This document shows, one piece after another, positions 23,151-36,324 of a stretch of DNA of 64,000 bases; the first letter of the stretch is position 1; every line of letters starts with the position of its first letter. Made by a program: the position numbers and the translations under genes. Origin of the DNA: Rhea pennata (Eukaryota; Chordata; Aves; Rheiformes; Rheidae); contig NC_084687.1 in NCBI RefSeq assembly GCF_028389875.1, positions 5,492,157 through 5,556,156 of the forward strand. The letters are read 5' to 3'. The notes under the pieces were generated by a model. The model was given only the letters and a program-made list of their open reading frames with translations. It made no database searches and was not told the DNA's origin.

Positions 23151-25446
23151 TACCCCTGGGATATCCAGGAATGGGTTTTCCCTCTAGCAAAGACTGTCCT
23201 GGAAGGCTTTGCCTCTGAGACTTAGCACCAGGAATTTCTCTCTGCCCATCATAACTTTTGTTGCAGTTGTGCATGTATTTGCTGTACAAGGTGGGGGCAG
23301 CAGCAAATGGCCCAGCCGGGTGTCTTCCTGGGCTTTTGTCACTGCCCTGGCTGCTCCCCCTCTGATCACAGGAGCTGTCTTTCTCCTCACTTGTCTAAGA
23401 GGGAAGAACTTTCTCACAGCAAGTGGCAGCTGTATATGAGATTTTCCTCTTTTCAAGTAATTCTTCTGCCATCTGTTCTGATTCCCTGATTGTAACAGCA
23501 GAGGTGGGGGATGTCAGGCTGGTGAGCAGGCAGTGTGAGGCAAACATCAGCTCCAGTGGCCGGGACAGACGGGTGAGAGCCAGAGGGGCTCTGAGACACT
23601 GAGCTAGGCTGGCATGTGTGCACGCTTGCACATGTGTGAACATGAGACCGTGCCCATTCGACTTCCAGCTAAGCCAAGCATGTTTCTTGGTCGTATCCCT
23701 GCCACCCCTGTTCTCTCAAAGATGCTTGGCTCTGTGTCCATCATCACGTGCAGTTCTGCTGTCCTGCAGTTTGCATCCTCTCTTGGCTTTCCATTTTAGA
23801 TGATGTATGCAGTAACACTTCTATCTCATGCATGCTGAAGTTTCTGCCTGCATCAATGTTTTGAGAAGCCAGAGCTGGGTTGGATCCCTCATTCAGGCTG
23901 AAAACAGCTGAGTGGTGAGCTGCAAATCCTGGCTTTGCATGCTGAGGCTGTTGGTAAACAGTGAGGGAGTCCCTTTCCGGTGCCACCCAAGCTGTTCTTG
24001 CTGAATAGTAACAGCCTGATGGCATGGCTGCTCACTTTCCATCCATCCATTCCTATGGTATAAGGCTAGGAAGAGTCATTATTCTCCAGCCAGACCTCCA
24101 GCACTGCCTAGGCCAGATGATTGCACACTGCTAATAGGGCTCTTGTTGGTTTGGGCTGGAAAGCCACTTCTGATGCTCTTTTCTTGACCATTGGGTGTTT
24201 CTTGTATGGCTGGTCTCAGTTTGAGTAGGGACTCTCACTTTCTGTTGGCAGGAAACACCAAACATTTTGATATTTCTGGTGTACACTGGACAAGAGAAGC
24301 ATTTGATCTGTTGTGTTTGCCCAGGCACATTCCTTTACAGTACTTTAACCCCAGCATTCCTCACTCCCAAGAAGGAAGCAGAGATTTAAGCTGCTTGGGG
24401 TACTTACTCATCTTTTTTCCAGTAGAGAGGATTGTTCAACATGCCACTTGCCCTGTGAACTGCTTTGGAAAAGGGGAAGCTTGTCAGTGCGGAAAGATGG
24501 ATTGTTCCCTGAAAAAATAACTTATCTCCTTTCTGCACTTGCTTCACATCATATTATGAGGGACAAGGTCCACTCATGCAAGCAAACTCCTTTGGTGCTG
24601 GCATTGTGTTACTTTAGAAACACAGCATTCTCTCCATGGAGCTGAGAGGCTTTGACTTCTAAGAAGCACTTCCTAAACCCACCTGGAGACCTTCAAGCAA
24701 AGCAGTCTTGCTTGGTTGCTCCAGGCCCCAATGGCTGGGTGAAGTTCAGGAGACCAGTGCAAGGCCTGTGTGTTGTTACATGGCTGTCAGCGCTCATTCT
24801 GCATGCCAGCCTTTTCCCTGTACCGAGGCTTGCCCTCTCTACTGTGTAACAGGCAGGAGGGCGCACACAGCCCCGAGCAAAATGTGAAAACCAAAGGCCA
24901 AATTCACTTTCCAATAATGATACTGGCAGGGCTGCAGATGCTTTTGATCCAAAGCTACTTACTAGGGGTGAAGTATTCAACATGCTCTCCTTGTGCATTT
25001 TTTTGGCTATGTCCGTCATGCTGCATGTAGTTTTGCAATGGAATACATCTGCAGTAGGATTCTGGGGGAATACTTTGTACATATTTTTTACTTTTTCATA
25101 ATTTGGCAGCTTCTGGTTGCATGAGTCCCTGGCTTGGATTGGTGCATCTGTTGTTATGGTGATGATACAGGGCAAAATTAAGAGGAGCTGCTGCTGGATT
25201 CAGCCATTTACAATTGGCTTGCTGGTTGCCGTGGTCAGCTGTGTTTTGGCCAACTGTACTTTGTGGATGGTGAATTTATTTTGCATGAAGCATGCAGTAC
25301 ATCGACTTTTGCAGGGATTTTTACTTGCTTTAGTTTCAGGGTGGTTGATCTTTAAAGGGATTAAAGGGAGTTAAGGGGTTCATTTCTTGTGTGGGACAAG
25401 AGTAGACTGCAGTTTATCTGGGCTCAACTATGGATGTTGTCAAAGA

Positions 25447-25585
25447 TTTGCAGTGTGATCTTGGGATAACTCTCTTGGCACTGGGAAATAATCACTAGTC
25501 TGCATTAATAAGGATAACTGAACTTGTATCCATTTCTCCTACACCTCAGTTCACCTGTCTGTAAAATGAGAATAACAATATTTGT
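25447..25585 (+). repeat. MIR-like SINE
   Basis: CAGTGTGATCTTGGGATAAC, then after an interruption CCTCAGTTCACCTGTCTG and TAAAATGAGAATAACAATA, reproduces the order of the MIR core and 3' region (GTGACCTTGGG ... CCTCAGTTTCC ... TGTAAAATGG). Confidence 0.75.
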
Positions 25586-28500
25586 TTTGTGTTGCCCATT
25601 TACGTTTCTGGAGTCAGTGGAGTTGCAGATGCCCAATAGAGGCCCAACTTATGGGGGTGACTCTTAGTTACACCCCTTCTTAACATCCTGCAGAGTGGCA
25701 TACCCATAGTGAGCTTTGTGCTGCAGAAGCAGCCATCCTCCAAATGACAATAATGTTTTAATTTGGCCTCTCCAGCACTCGGTAAAAGCAGATCCTGACA
25801 TGTCATACTGAGCCCTTTAACTTGGGGGCCGTTTGCCAGTTTTCCTTGATTTAACAGCCAGCCTTTAAACTAAGGCGCTCTGGTTGTTGCTGAAATACAG
25901 CACTGGACTCTGGGCAATGATTTCCACATGCCTGCATGTGCACAAGGGAGAGCTGTCCATGAGCAGGGGAGGAATTGAACACATTTTCTTTCCATGACTC
26001 GTCTGCACTACTATTGAATGTCAGGGCAATGGGAAAGGGAATTGCTGCCTGGATGCAGTGACTGTAAAATATTCCCTGCAGACCTACACGCAGCTATTTG
26101 CCTTGGGGCAGGACACACGCGTGCCCACATGAGTTTAGTAGTGAAGAAGACACGCCTCTGAGCATCTGCAGATCTGGAAGGATCTGCAGCTTGGATGCTG
26201 CTCTGTGTGGCAGAGGACTAAAGCCAGAAGAGCTCCAGGAAGAAAATGGATGAAATTCCCCTGGAGCTGACCTGTGTTTCGTAGATAAGGCAAGCACATT
26301 CATGGTGCTGATGCTCCGGTCTAGGTTGTACTTTCTGTATTTCTTGGAATTGCCTGGACTTTAATGAGTAGTAAGAGGACTAGGTTGCAAACTGGAGCTA
26401 TGTGCCTTTCTCTAGGCAGACAGTGATGCCTACTGGGTAAAGAACTGTTTGGCAGCTGTATCCTTAAGTGGGTCTTATTGGGTCTGATACTTCATTGCTT
26501 GGTCAGTTTTGACATCTTAGCTCTGTTCAGCTCCCTGCTAAGCATGTCCAAATAACTTCAGCTTTGGCTTTGACTCAACACTTCTTGGCTTGGCAATGGC
26601 ATTGGTGAGCTCCTGTCTACCCACAGGTTGCTGCACAGGGAATGTATAACTCGCAACAGGCAGGCAGGGCTGCCTCCAGTCTAGGGGGAGATATTAAATG
26701 GGGGGTTCCCATAGTCCTATCCTCGGACAGGTTTGCACAAGGGTAAGGAGTTCCCATGCTGCACTTGTCCTCATGCTGGCTGCACCTCTGGGACCAACTC
26801 CCTCATGCAGGACTGTACTCCCCCTCCCCACTGCCCTGAGGCTGTGCTGACCCCTCCATGCCCTGCGCTTTCACTCATACATATCTGCAGAGGTGTTTGC
26901 TGACAGGGAGGGTTGTGGAGAGGAGCAGCCCTAGCAATCCCCTTGAGTCTTTGATTAAAATGCTGCTCAGGATGCTGCAGCCTTCCCTGCTGCTCTTAGA
27001 AAATACTCCAGCTTGCGTGCTGCTTGCAGCCGACAAAACAGAGTTAATGTTTCTCTCTGGCCTAGCAAAGGGGCCCATCTCAGCAGCACTGACTGGTGCG
27101 TCTTGGGTGGCCCTTCAGTAGGGGTGAGGAGGGTTAGTGATGTTTTGATTCAGCAGCGGAAACGGGATTCCCTCTATAGAAAGGATGGATGCTTTCCTCT
27201 CTGTGGAAAAGGATGCCTGTCTTGTGGAAACTGCATAGGCAACTACAGAGGAAAGTCTGTGATTGTAACTCATAAGGAGTCCTGGGACTGTGCCAATGAC
27301 ATGACCAGACCAGAGCTATCATCCTTGCTTATGTGCATCACAGCCCGACTTTGGTATAGGAGCCAGCCTGCCGTTCTGGTTTGAGTAGAGACAGACACTA
27401 ACGTGCAACTCTCTATCTGTGCTTGCTCTAACCTTCTCTCTTTCACAGCTCCTTCTTCTTTCCTCTCCAAAACAAAAGTGCAGCTAGGGTGAGATTCTCT
27501 TTGTGGGAAGGTGGCTGCAGACAGGCCCGGGGGAGGAAGCAAGATCTATATCTTTAAGAGATGCAATTAATATCAAAAGGGAGAACAGCTGTGGACTGCA
27601 TTCCAGCACTCCTCTGACTGCACTAGACAAGTGACATGCCAAGAACTGCATAACTGGAGAAGCAGGGCAGGGATTTGCTGAGCAAAGTGGCCCCCAGCAT
27701 GAGCCAAGGTGATCACAACCAAGGGCTTCTACAAAGTTGTGTAGTTTCTCAGCTAGATCATCCTCTGCAAAATACTCCTGAGTACAGTGAGCCCATTTTC
27801 ACCCCAGATTTCCCCTGAAACTTCCTGATGCGACACAATTTCACTGCAAAAATGCAAAAAGGGAAAAAACAACCCTACAAAACAGAATAATTTCATAAAA
27901 TCTCTCAGGAAAACCCAAGCATGTCTGTCTTCTGCTCAGCCATGAAGTTGGCACACTTGAAAAATGCCCTCAGGCATTGCCTTGCAAATGCACTGCTCAG
28001 TGTTGCAGAGGCATCCCTGGTTGGTGCCAAGTTCAACACTAGCGACCTCAGACCATGTTGTCCTTCACAGAGCACACATTAAGGGACAGTTTGCTTTGGG
28101 CTATTATTGGTGGAATGGACAGAGCCTCATTACACCATGTAGAGTCTGGTTAGTACTGTGTCAGAGTCTGCCTGGGGGGTGTACTGTCGTCTTGACCCAC
28201 GTGCTGGTGAACACCTATCACGCAATGTAATGTGGCTCCTTTCCATTTGGTGAACGCACAGGCCTGGGAATCTCTCCTCTTTCCTAGCTGCACCGGCTGG
28301 GTACTTTGCCTCTCCGCATCCTCCTGTCATCCTCTTCAGGATTATAGCGATCCCTTCCTGGCATGGTGATTATTGTAATTTATGTTTATGAGGAATGTTA
28401 CGCACCAGTAAGCAGCTTGTGCACCACAGCCGCTAAGCCTGTGTCTCTGTCCGCTAATTGCTTGTAACACTTGCTTCTTTCCCCTTGCACATTGCCTGTT

Positions 28501-29047
28501 TCTGTTACAGAGCTGGTTTCCTTGTCAATCTCCAGTTCTGGAGCTTGCGCCCCCTGATTAGACAGAGCTTTTGCTGGGGTTTTCCTCTGCTTTCTGTATT
28601 AAAATGGGCTTATAGTGCCAGGTGAGCAGCATCAGAGGCTGATGTCAGAGCTGTGGTATGGAGCGAAAGGCAGCAGTTGTTATGCTGAGGGCTGCACTGT
28701 GCTGGGAACTGCACATAAATGTTTGAGACATCTCTCCCCCCGAAGCCATCTCTGCTCTAAATAGATGAGACAGATGAGGGTGGAAGTCAGAGGTATGCCA
28801 GAGCCCGGCTGGACCGCTGGGCTAAGGAAAACATGCCAGTTTCTGCAGCCAGTGGCATAAAGGGAACGTGGTGGCTAATGTCACACAGAGCTGCCTCTGA
28901 TTTTCCGGCCCACATGACCAGGTACTCATTGACCAGGGGTTAAGGGAGGGCAGCCTTTCACAGAAGCTGAGAGCCAGCCTTCACTCTTCGCCTCTGGCTC
29001 TGTGGTCTTTGCTGCTCCTCCCCAAGCCCTGCAGAGTGAAGGATGCA

Positions 29048-29113
29048 GATTCCCATTTTGCAGGTGGGGTGGTGGGACACAGGCATCTTGCCCAGTGTCA
29101 CAGGGGACTGGAT
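29048..29113 (-). repeat. MIR-like SINE fragment
   Basis: ATTCCCATTTTGCAGGTGGG, then a cycle reading CATCTTGCCCAGTGTCACAG, matches the reverse complement of MIR (CCATTTTACAGATG ... CTTGCCCAAGGTCACA). Confidence 0.7.
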
Positions 29114-30139
29114 CATCCCCCTGCAGCAAAGTTTGCATTAGTCTCCAGCTGGATACTGTGTCCCAACTGCCACATCTACTTCTGGAGGGGAAGTTGCAGT
29201 TCAAAGCCTGTTCAACCCTGTGTGCTCAGACTAGTCTTACGTTCACATGCTCACTAAAGGAGTTGACTGCAGAGCTGGTGTCAAATGTTTTACCCCACAC
29301 ACAGAGTGGGTGAGTATTACTTAGGGCTTCAGGTTGCGGCTGGGTGTTGCTATAGACAGGGTTAAAGTGAACGAACAAAATGGAGTTTTGAACAGCTTGG
29401 CAGAACATGCTTTTCCTCCATGGGGGGCTCAATTTTTATGCTTTTGTGATACCATCTGTGAACCAGGTCCCTATTCCTCAAAGTGTCTTCCAGTGAACTT
29501 GATGATTCTAATATAAGAAATGAGAGTCAGCAAGTTTCCCAAGACTCCCACATCCAAAAAGGAAAAGGGAGAGAGGAGTTCTGTGAGCGGAACAACTAAG
29601 GAAGCCCGGATTTGTGTCTTCTGGATAGCCTTCCTTGTGGATTCTCAGACGTCTGCTGGGGAGTTCATCCTACATGCTTTTCTGCAACAGGATTTCCCCC
29701 TAGAGAGCTTCTGCCCTGTGTTGTCCTCCTTGGCAGCCCTGCTGTATCTTCTGGGTTCCCACTTCCATTCCCTGTGTAGATGTATTTTTGTCCCTTCCTT
29801 GCACAGGTGTCCTGCTACCATCCCTCTGCCTTCCCCAGGCACATTAAACCTTTTACACATCCCTCGGATTTGAGCATGGCATCCCATTAATTACAAAAGC
29901 TCTACTGACAGGATGGTCTGTGGAGGGAGAGTGAGGATTAATATAGCTGTGGATGTAAGAAATCAATTAGTTTCAACAGATAATGTTGGCACCTCCAGTC
30001 AGCCTGATTTATTTCCATGGTTGGTCTATTTTTGGGGAACTGAGAATGTTTAGCTAAACACAAGGCAATAAATAGTTGTGATGGAAGGCGAAGCTGCTGC
30101 TAAACCCATGATCCTGCTGGAGTGCCGGAGGCCAAAATT

Positions 30140-30907
30140 TCTGAGGGTGCCCAACAGCAGCGCACGCCTCAGCGCTCCTCCCGGGCTGGGGAGGATGGAG
30201 CCGTCCCCACCCGCCGGCTGCGAGGCGGCCTCTCCCTCCCGCAGCCCCAGCTCGGGCAGCGGAGGCTGCCGGGCCCCGTGCGCGCCCTGGTGCGGGTGGA
30301 CGCGGAACCGAGGGCTGCCCGCGTTCGCGTGCGTCCGCCAGGAGCCCCGAGGACGCGCAGGAAGAGCTGCAGCGGGGAGCTCCCCTGACCTCTCTGCTGA
30401 GGGTGTGTGTTTGTGCGCGTGTGCGCGCGTGCAGCTCCCCAGCCGGCGGAGGAGCTCGGCGCCCGGCCGCGCAGTGTGAGCAGGGCCGGCTCCAGCCCAC
30501 AGCAGCTCCCAGCCTGTCCCAGCACATCCCTGGGCCAGCTGTGAGGGTGGCGGGGCCGAGCCGGGCTCGTTTCTCCGCGGCTGCGCTGGGGAGGAGCCAA
30601 CACTGCACGGAGTGAGCTCCCGGCACTGCTCCGGCACCAGCACCACTCCAGCACCGGCACTGCTCCAAACCCGCGCCGGCACTGCTCCAACGCTGCTCCG
30701 ACTCCAGCAGTGGGACCTCTCCGGCCCCAGCACCGCTCCAAGCAGGCTCCAGCACCGCTCCAACACAGGCACCGCTCCAGACCTGCTCCAGCACCGACCC
30801 CACGCTCTTGCGGAAGAACTGCCCCCGTTTCTCTCCAGGACCCAGCTGGGCACAGCGACGCTGCCGCGGCAGGAAGGAGGAAGGAGGCTGAGTTATCCCT
30901 GCAGCCG
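30140..30907 (+). promoter_or_regulatory. CpG island 4; candidate CDK18 promoter and 5' UTR exon
   Basis: A dense CpG island begins abruptly at about 30140 and ends with the sequence GCAGCCG followed by GTAAGTGCC, a near-consensus plus-strand donor at 30908. It is the nearest CpG island upstream of the CDK18 start codon, about 23 kb away and on the same strand, so it is the best candidate for the gene's first, non-coding exon. A CG/GT-alternating tract lies at 30402-30433, and the right half is a degenerate repeat (see next entry). The transcription start cannot be placed. Long open frames on both strands are compositional. Confidence 0.55.
30620..30810. repeat. Degenerate CAGCACCGCTCCA minisatellite
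   Basis: Repeated variants of GGCACTGCTCC, CAGCACCGCTCCAA and CACTCCAGCACC occupy about 190 bp inside island 4. Unit length is irregular (roughly 12 to 18 bp). On the minus strand the repeat reads as Trp-Ser-Gly-Ala-Gly-like strings, which accounts for the long frame there. Confidence 0.75.
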
Positions 30908-32699
30908 GTAAGTGCCTGGTGTAAACAGAGCAAAGGTGCAGCAGGGAGAGGGGCTGGGCTGCCTCCCTGATTCCCGGCAGCAGCCTTTTGGCAGGGGCTC
31001 TCCTCCCTTTGGAAGGGCAGGAGGGAAGGTTTTGGGATAGTTTGGGCACGAAGTATTAGGGGAGGGGAAAGAAGTTGGGGATCTGGTGAGGGAGGGTATT
31101 GGTGACAATCAGGTTTGTACAAAGTGCAGCAAGAATTTAAACCAGTCCCTTCCCTGGGGGATGAGATCCTTGTAAGTGTTCTGATGGAACCATCCTGAAC
31201 GTGGTTTGGGCAGCCCTATACCACCACCTTTCTGTCACTATCGACGTGTCCAACTTGTGTCATTTGCTGCACACCTCTGGTGTGGGTCCCTCTGTGAAGG
31301 AAGCTGGGAAGAGGAGGAGAATGCTTCCGTCTCCAGTGTGAAAGTTTCCAGGGCTGCTCACTGGGGAGATGACACCAGGGTGTCTGTCTGGCACGTTCCC
31401 CTGCTCAGGCAGGAGTCTTTCTGCTGGCTGACAGAGCATGGCATTCCCCTTGCACTGCACTTTTTGTGGCTGTTGATATCAGCTGCATCTTTCCAGCATG
31501 TCTGTTGCTCTGACAAGTTCCTAGTGGTGTGGAGAACTTGCCCCCAGAATGCTTGTTCCCATCTTCCCTGGCAAGGGGCTACCCAGGCAAAACAGCCTGT
31601 TGAGAGCTTGTCTCCCTGCCATGCCAGCACTAGCTCCTGTGCTAGCTGTGCTTCAATAAACTGGTTCTTCTTGGCACAAAAACAGACTGGAATGAGCATG
31701 CAGGCTGGTGGCCACAATGGTGGCATTAACTCTGAAAGGGAAGAAGCATCAGGGTCAGGCCTGGGGCTGCTGGCATTGGGCTTTTTATGCTTTGCACCAG
31801 CCAAATGAGTAGTGTGACATATGTACATACTGGGGGTTGGAGAAAGGACCTAAAAGAGAAAGATAGTGCTTTGAACAAGCAGCAGTCAGAAAGTTCGTGT
31901 CTGAGTTTTGTGAAAAGGTGTAATCGTATTTCCAGGAAGAGGACACTCATTTCCTTTTCAGTGGCAATTGGGCAGCATGTAGAGTTGCAGCGTGTGCTAA
32001 TACAAAGAACTGGAGCGCATTGTAAATGCAAACTGAGTCTTACCCTCCAGCCTCATTAGACTGTGACAGAGTTTCTGGGTCACCCCATTTGTGGAGAGGT
32101 TATCAAAAACATCTGAAAAGACAATCCTGAAATCCTGATTCCTTTGATACAAACACCAGACCAACATTGGTGGTAATTGATCGGTTACTGTCAGTTTTGG
32201 TGATTGGCACTTAGATCTCAAAGTACATTTGTAGTCTAGAACATCCTTTCCCCCCCAGAGGAAATACCAACACATCCTGTTGATCAAGAGGATGTGACAT
32301 GTCCAAGAGGCTGAGGCAAAGAAGGAGTAGAGGCAGGAACAGAAGGTGGGATCCTGCTTCACCAGGTACACGAAGCTGTATTGCTTCCTCTGTGTGTATA
32401 TGTATGTGTCCCCTTTGCTCTGATTTTTGGACCCTTTCTCACTGTCATACTGAACAACTTCTGTGCCAGTTTTTATGCCTGTTCACCAGGCAGAACCACA
32501 TTCCTTTAATCAGAGGTTTTGCAGATTTCACAAATTTGTTTCCAGGAGCCCAGACACAAGCACAGAAAAGCTTGGGTGCCACATCAGGGGAGGGTCAGGG
32601 TGAGTTAATAAATCAATAGTGGAATAACCTCCCCAGCAATGTCCGGGAGTTCTTATCCTACTTGGAAAAGAGAGGAAATGTTGTGGCTAAAGAAAAGGA

Positions 32700-32790
32700 T
32701 TGCAAAGATCTGACTCTGTTCCTGGCCTTGCTACTGATTCTCTCTCTGACCTTGAGCCAGTTACTGCATCCCTATGTCCGAGTTTCCCCA
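32700..32790 (+). repeat. MIR-like SINE
   Basis: CTCTCTGACCTTGAGCCAGT, then TATGTCCGAGTTTCCCCATC followed by TGTTAA, matches the MIR core and 3' half in order and spacing. Confidence 0.7.
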
Positions 32791-33259
32791 TCTGTTAACA
32801 CTTGACCTTGCATTGTTCACAGAGGTTTGCTCACTGAGATCTATAGAGCATCGGGATGCTGGCAGAGATAGGCGTGGAAGCACTAAAATATTTGTTCCAA
32901 TGCTGTGACGGCTCCTTTCACTGAACAAGCATTCTTTGTCGGTCCCCTGAATGGATGATTCGATGGCAAGTCTGTGACAAAGAACAAAGTGGTGGCGTCA
33001 CATATTCATACATTACAGGTGACTGAAATATAGCAAACATGCTATGCAGCCTTTTACTGGCTTGCAGCCTAGCTGTTTCGAATCTTTAGCTACTGCATTT
33101 CATATGCATTTATTGCTATTGTTGCTGTATTATTTAACACACTTAGGCATGGGCTAGAGTAGAGCCCTACTGTGCCAGGAACATGGGTACAGTAGGAGAC
33201 AGTTTTTGCCTTCTGTTGCTGACGCTGTAAGTAGACAAGATAGATGAAGGCAGCTTCAC

Positions 33260-33350
33260 TTTGCATATGGGAAAGTGAAGAGAAAACGACTTGCTAAAGG
33301 TATTGTAAGGAGCCTGTGGCAGAGCAGAGTATTGAATTCCGATCTCTAGG
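33260..33350 (-). repeat. MIR-like SINE fragment
   Basis: GGGAAAGTGAAGAGAAAACG followed by ACTTGCTAAAGG, then CCTGTGGCAGAGCAGAGTAT, follows the reverse-complement MIR order (GGAAACTGAGG ... GACTTGCCCAAGG ... GGCAGAGC). Confidence 0.6.
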
Positions 33351-33943
33351 TCTGTGAGGATCCCTCAATTCTCTCTGTATCTGCTGCCCTCCACCATTTG
33401 GTGAGACAAATATATATTTATGCACACATTAGACACTCATGGACTGTGCTTACTTCACAGATGTGATGTATGCATTAAAATATCTACGTTACTGTTTCCA
33501 CTGAGACCATCCCCCTCTTCTGGCCTTCTGGAGAGAAATGAATGTTTGGTCATTCATTGTAAACCCTGAAACATTCCTCTGGCTTCCTTACAGACCTGAG
33601 GTTTGGGCCAGGAGATCTGAGAATCTCCAGAAAACCTGGGACACATGTTTAGAGTCATGTCCAAATAATAGTAAGATTTTCCAGGAGAATTTATACTCGG
33701 CAGTAGCCTCCCAAATTCTTGTTCCACATGCAGGGAAGTTGAGGCAAAGTTAAAGCAGCTTGTCCAGGGTATAGGCAACAGAACAGGAGGTCCTGATTCC
33801 TTGGCCAGCTACAGAGTTCAGAAAAAGATCCAAACCTAGCTTGGAGTAAGTTTCACTCAAGGTTACTAGTGTACTGAAACCCTTGAAAGGTCTGCTCTAC
33901 ACAGCACAGTGATGTGGTCTCAGTTCGCATCTCTACAGATAGT

Positions 33944-33973
33944 GGGGGGGGGGGGGGGAGAGAGAGAAAGACA
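33944..33973 (+). repeat. Poly-G run with GA-rich tail
   Basis: Fifteen consecutive G residues followed by AGAGAGAGAAAGAC. It is a low-complexity tract in the presumed 5' UTR intron of CDK18. Confidence 0.85.
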
Positions 33974-35414
33974 CTATTTTCAACACACTGTCCATGCAGA
34001 GGTATGGCCTGCTGGATTTGCTTTCTCATTCTTTTCCACATTAACTTTTGTGAAGGGATAACTGCTGAACGCAACCTGTTGATTAATGTGGATGCTCAAG
34101 TCCAGATTGCAATCTGGTGGACAATTAACTTTGTAGAGTCTGTAATCAGGTGCATCATCTTTTGTGCTCTCTTTTCATTTCTAATCAAGGTTTCTTTTCA
34201 GATAGCATTTTGCCTGCAGGCAATGTTGCTCATCTGCTACTTGTTTGCTCAGTCACTCACAATCTTAGCTCATATCTTTGTCTAGCCAATCTGGCTGGAA
34301 TAAAGTTGGTGTGAAATTTTTTTCAAGCATCTCTGAGATGGTTGGGGTTCATCTGTGCTTCTGACACTATTACAGCCTCTGATTTTTCTTTACCTCTCTG
34401 CTTTCTTGTGGTTTATTCTTGCTGTATCTCCAATCACAACTTGAGATCAGTATTCTCTTGCCTTCTGGGTTTCCTTGCTCTTTTTATAGATTAACTCTTA
34501 GCCTCCACAGTTAAGGCTAGATTTTGCAGAAAGGCTCAGAGCTCTGCATCCCCACTGGGAAATGTCCACAGACAGATCTCCATCACAGTATGCCTACCCA
34601 CTGGGCTGAATTCTACTGAAAAGCTGATCATTTCTTTTAGTACCTGAGCAGTAGCTGAGCTCTCGTTAAAATTCTCACTTCTGCTGAATGCATAATGGCC
34701 AACGGTTTCAAGTGTAGCCAGGACCTGTGGGAATGTAGTTCATAAAGCAGAAGGATGCTCCAGGCTTTGAGGCAGTTGCCTCTGAGAGTTTGATTCAGAT
34801 GCCTGCAGCAGCCGTTTGGTTTATATTGGTGGTCGTCACTGAATCGTTTGCCTTTCTGCAGCTCCGTCTCGCATCAGGTACTGTCCCTGCCACACCGGGG
34901 TGCTGGGAGGATGAGTATGTCTAAAAGAGCTCACGCTGTGGAACTGTGGGAAGTTTGACATGCTGCAGCCATCTTCTGAGATGGCTGCTCATTGCTTTCT
35001 GGCAACTGGGTCTCCCCGAGAAGCTCAAGTGGAGATATTTCAGAGCATCCTTATCAAAAAATAACATTTTTTGAACAGCAGATTTCTGACATGGTGTGTT
35101 TAGTGCCTGGTGCTAGTCACCTCTGCCCAGCGTTGCAGGAACATATGGTATCATCCAAGTTAGCTGTTACTGCTTGTGGTGCACAGGGGAGGAAGTAAAC
35201 AGGATGGAGTGGCTCTGGGATGACTGGCCTTTCAGAAATATATGGGAAAGGGAAAGTGTGCAGCTTCTGTGTGTACCTGAAAGGAAGGGCATTGCCAAAT
35301 AATAGTGCGTTCAATCCAATTATTTTGATAACTTTGAGTGTTGTTTAACTTTGTTAATTATGCCCAAACAATTAACCCTCACAACACCCCTGAGCTAGTA
35401 ATACCATATTGATT

Positions 35415-35500
35415 TATCAAATGGGGAAAGTGAGACAAGGAGCGTATTCCTGGTGTTATCAAGGTCCTATCACTGACAGCAATGGATCTCAAAGCTAGGG
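35415..35500 (-). repeat. MIR-like SINE fragment
   Basis: TCAAATGGGGAAAGTGAGAC, then AAGGTCCTATCACTGACAGC followed by AATGGATCTCAAAGC, fits a decayed reverse-complement MIR. Assignment is by eye. Confidence 0.45.
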
Positions 35501-36324
35501 TCTACTATTCTCTCCAGTATGTGCTATTTTGTAGCTAACAGCCCATCTCTTGCTGTGGCCTGGAAAGCTCTTCCAGAGGGGTAGTGATGTAACATGAATT
35601 TTATTTGTCTTTTGGGTACCCTTTCAGCTTTTGATCATGATCTGCCATGCGGTGATGTTTTTATTACTGAAGACTGCTAGATGAATGCTCTCCCTCTCCC
35701 TCTCTTTCTTCCAAAACTCTGAAACATTTGGCTGATACTTTCAAAACAACCCTGATTTCCCCAGCCAGAGGCTTTGGAGTGGAGCGAGAGGCTGGATTAG
35801 ACCAGTTATGAGTGCTGCTGCTGTTCTGATGACTTTTTAATTGAATTGCTAAATTAAAAAAGAAGAGACTTTTTGAACCTGATCGTAAACACTGCCGTCT
35901 CTGAACAAATCAAAATGTCCCCTTTTTGGGAAGCAGAAACATTCCAAGCGTTCCATTTATTTCTGCTATTTTTCTATTTTGATTTAAATAGTTTATTCAG
36001 TCTAGTTAATTATCTAGTAAATGTTAACATGTTGATCGCTCACAGGCTGTGGTTCATAATTCCAGTTATATTTAGTTGTGAAACCCCCGGCTATTGCTTC
36101 TCCTTCTCACTCACTTCTCTCCAGCACTGCCCACTCTTTTAAAGTTGTATGTTTTGTTAGTTGCTAAATTTGACAAAGTTTATGAACCAGAGGTTTAACT
36201 CTGCATTTGAGCACAGGCACGCACTTATAGAATATTTGTAATTTATTTGTATTCCTTCATGGAGCATCACCTAGAGCTTGGTTTTATGCCTTCAAGCATG
36301 ACTGGAATTGTTTGATGGAAAGGC

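Larger units (their letters stand above)
23151..30060. other. Non-coding DNA upstream of the 30-kb island
   Basis: About 6.9 kb without a supported exon. It contains MIR-like fragments at 25447-25585 and 29048-29113 and otherwise unremarkable sequence. Short open frames do not resemble known proteins. Confidence 0.6.
30908..36324 (+). other. Probable CDK18 5' UTR intron, left part; no exon seen
   Basis: If island 4 is the first exon, this is the start of the intron. It begins GTAAGTG. It contains MIR-like fragments, a 15-G run at 33944-33958 followed by an AGAGAGAGAAAGA tract, and AT-rich DNA at 35820-36060. No internal exon could be supported. Confidence 0.45.

Noticed and set aside
1..30060. 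miR-135b or LEMD1 coding exons, expected from mammalian synteny
   Set aside because: I looked for the mature miRNA sequence and for LEM-domain peptides and found neither; they may lie left of the window.
30054..31049. Minus-strand frames of about 270 to 330 codons
   Set aside because: They run through a CpG island and a degenerate CAGCACCGCTCCA repeat; Trp-Ser-Gly-Ala-Gly strings are repeat translations.
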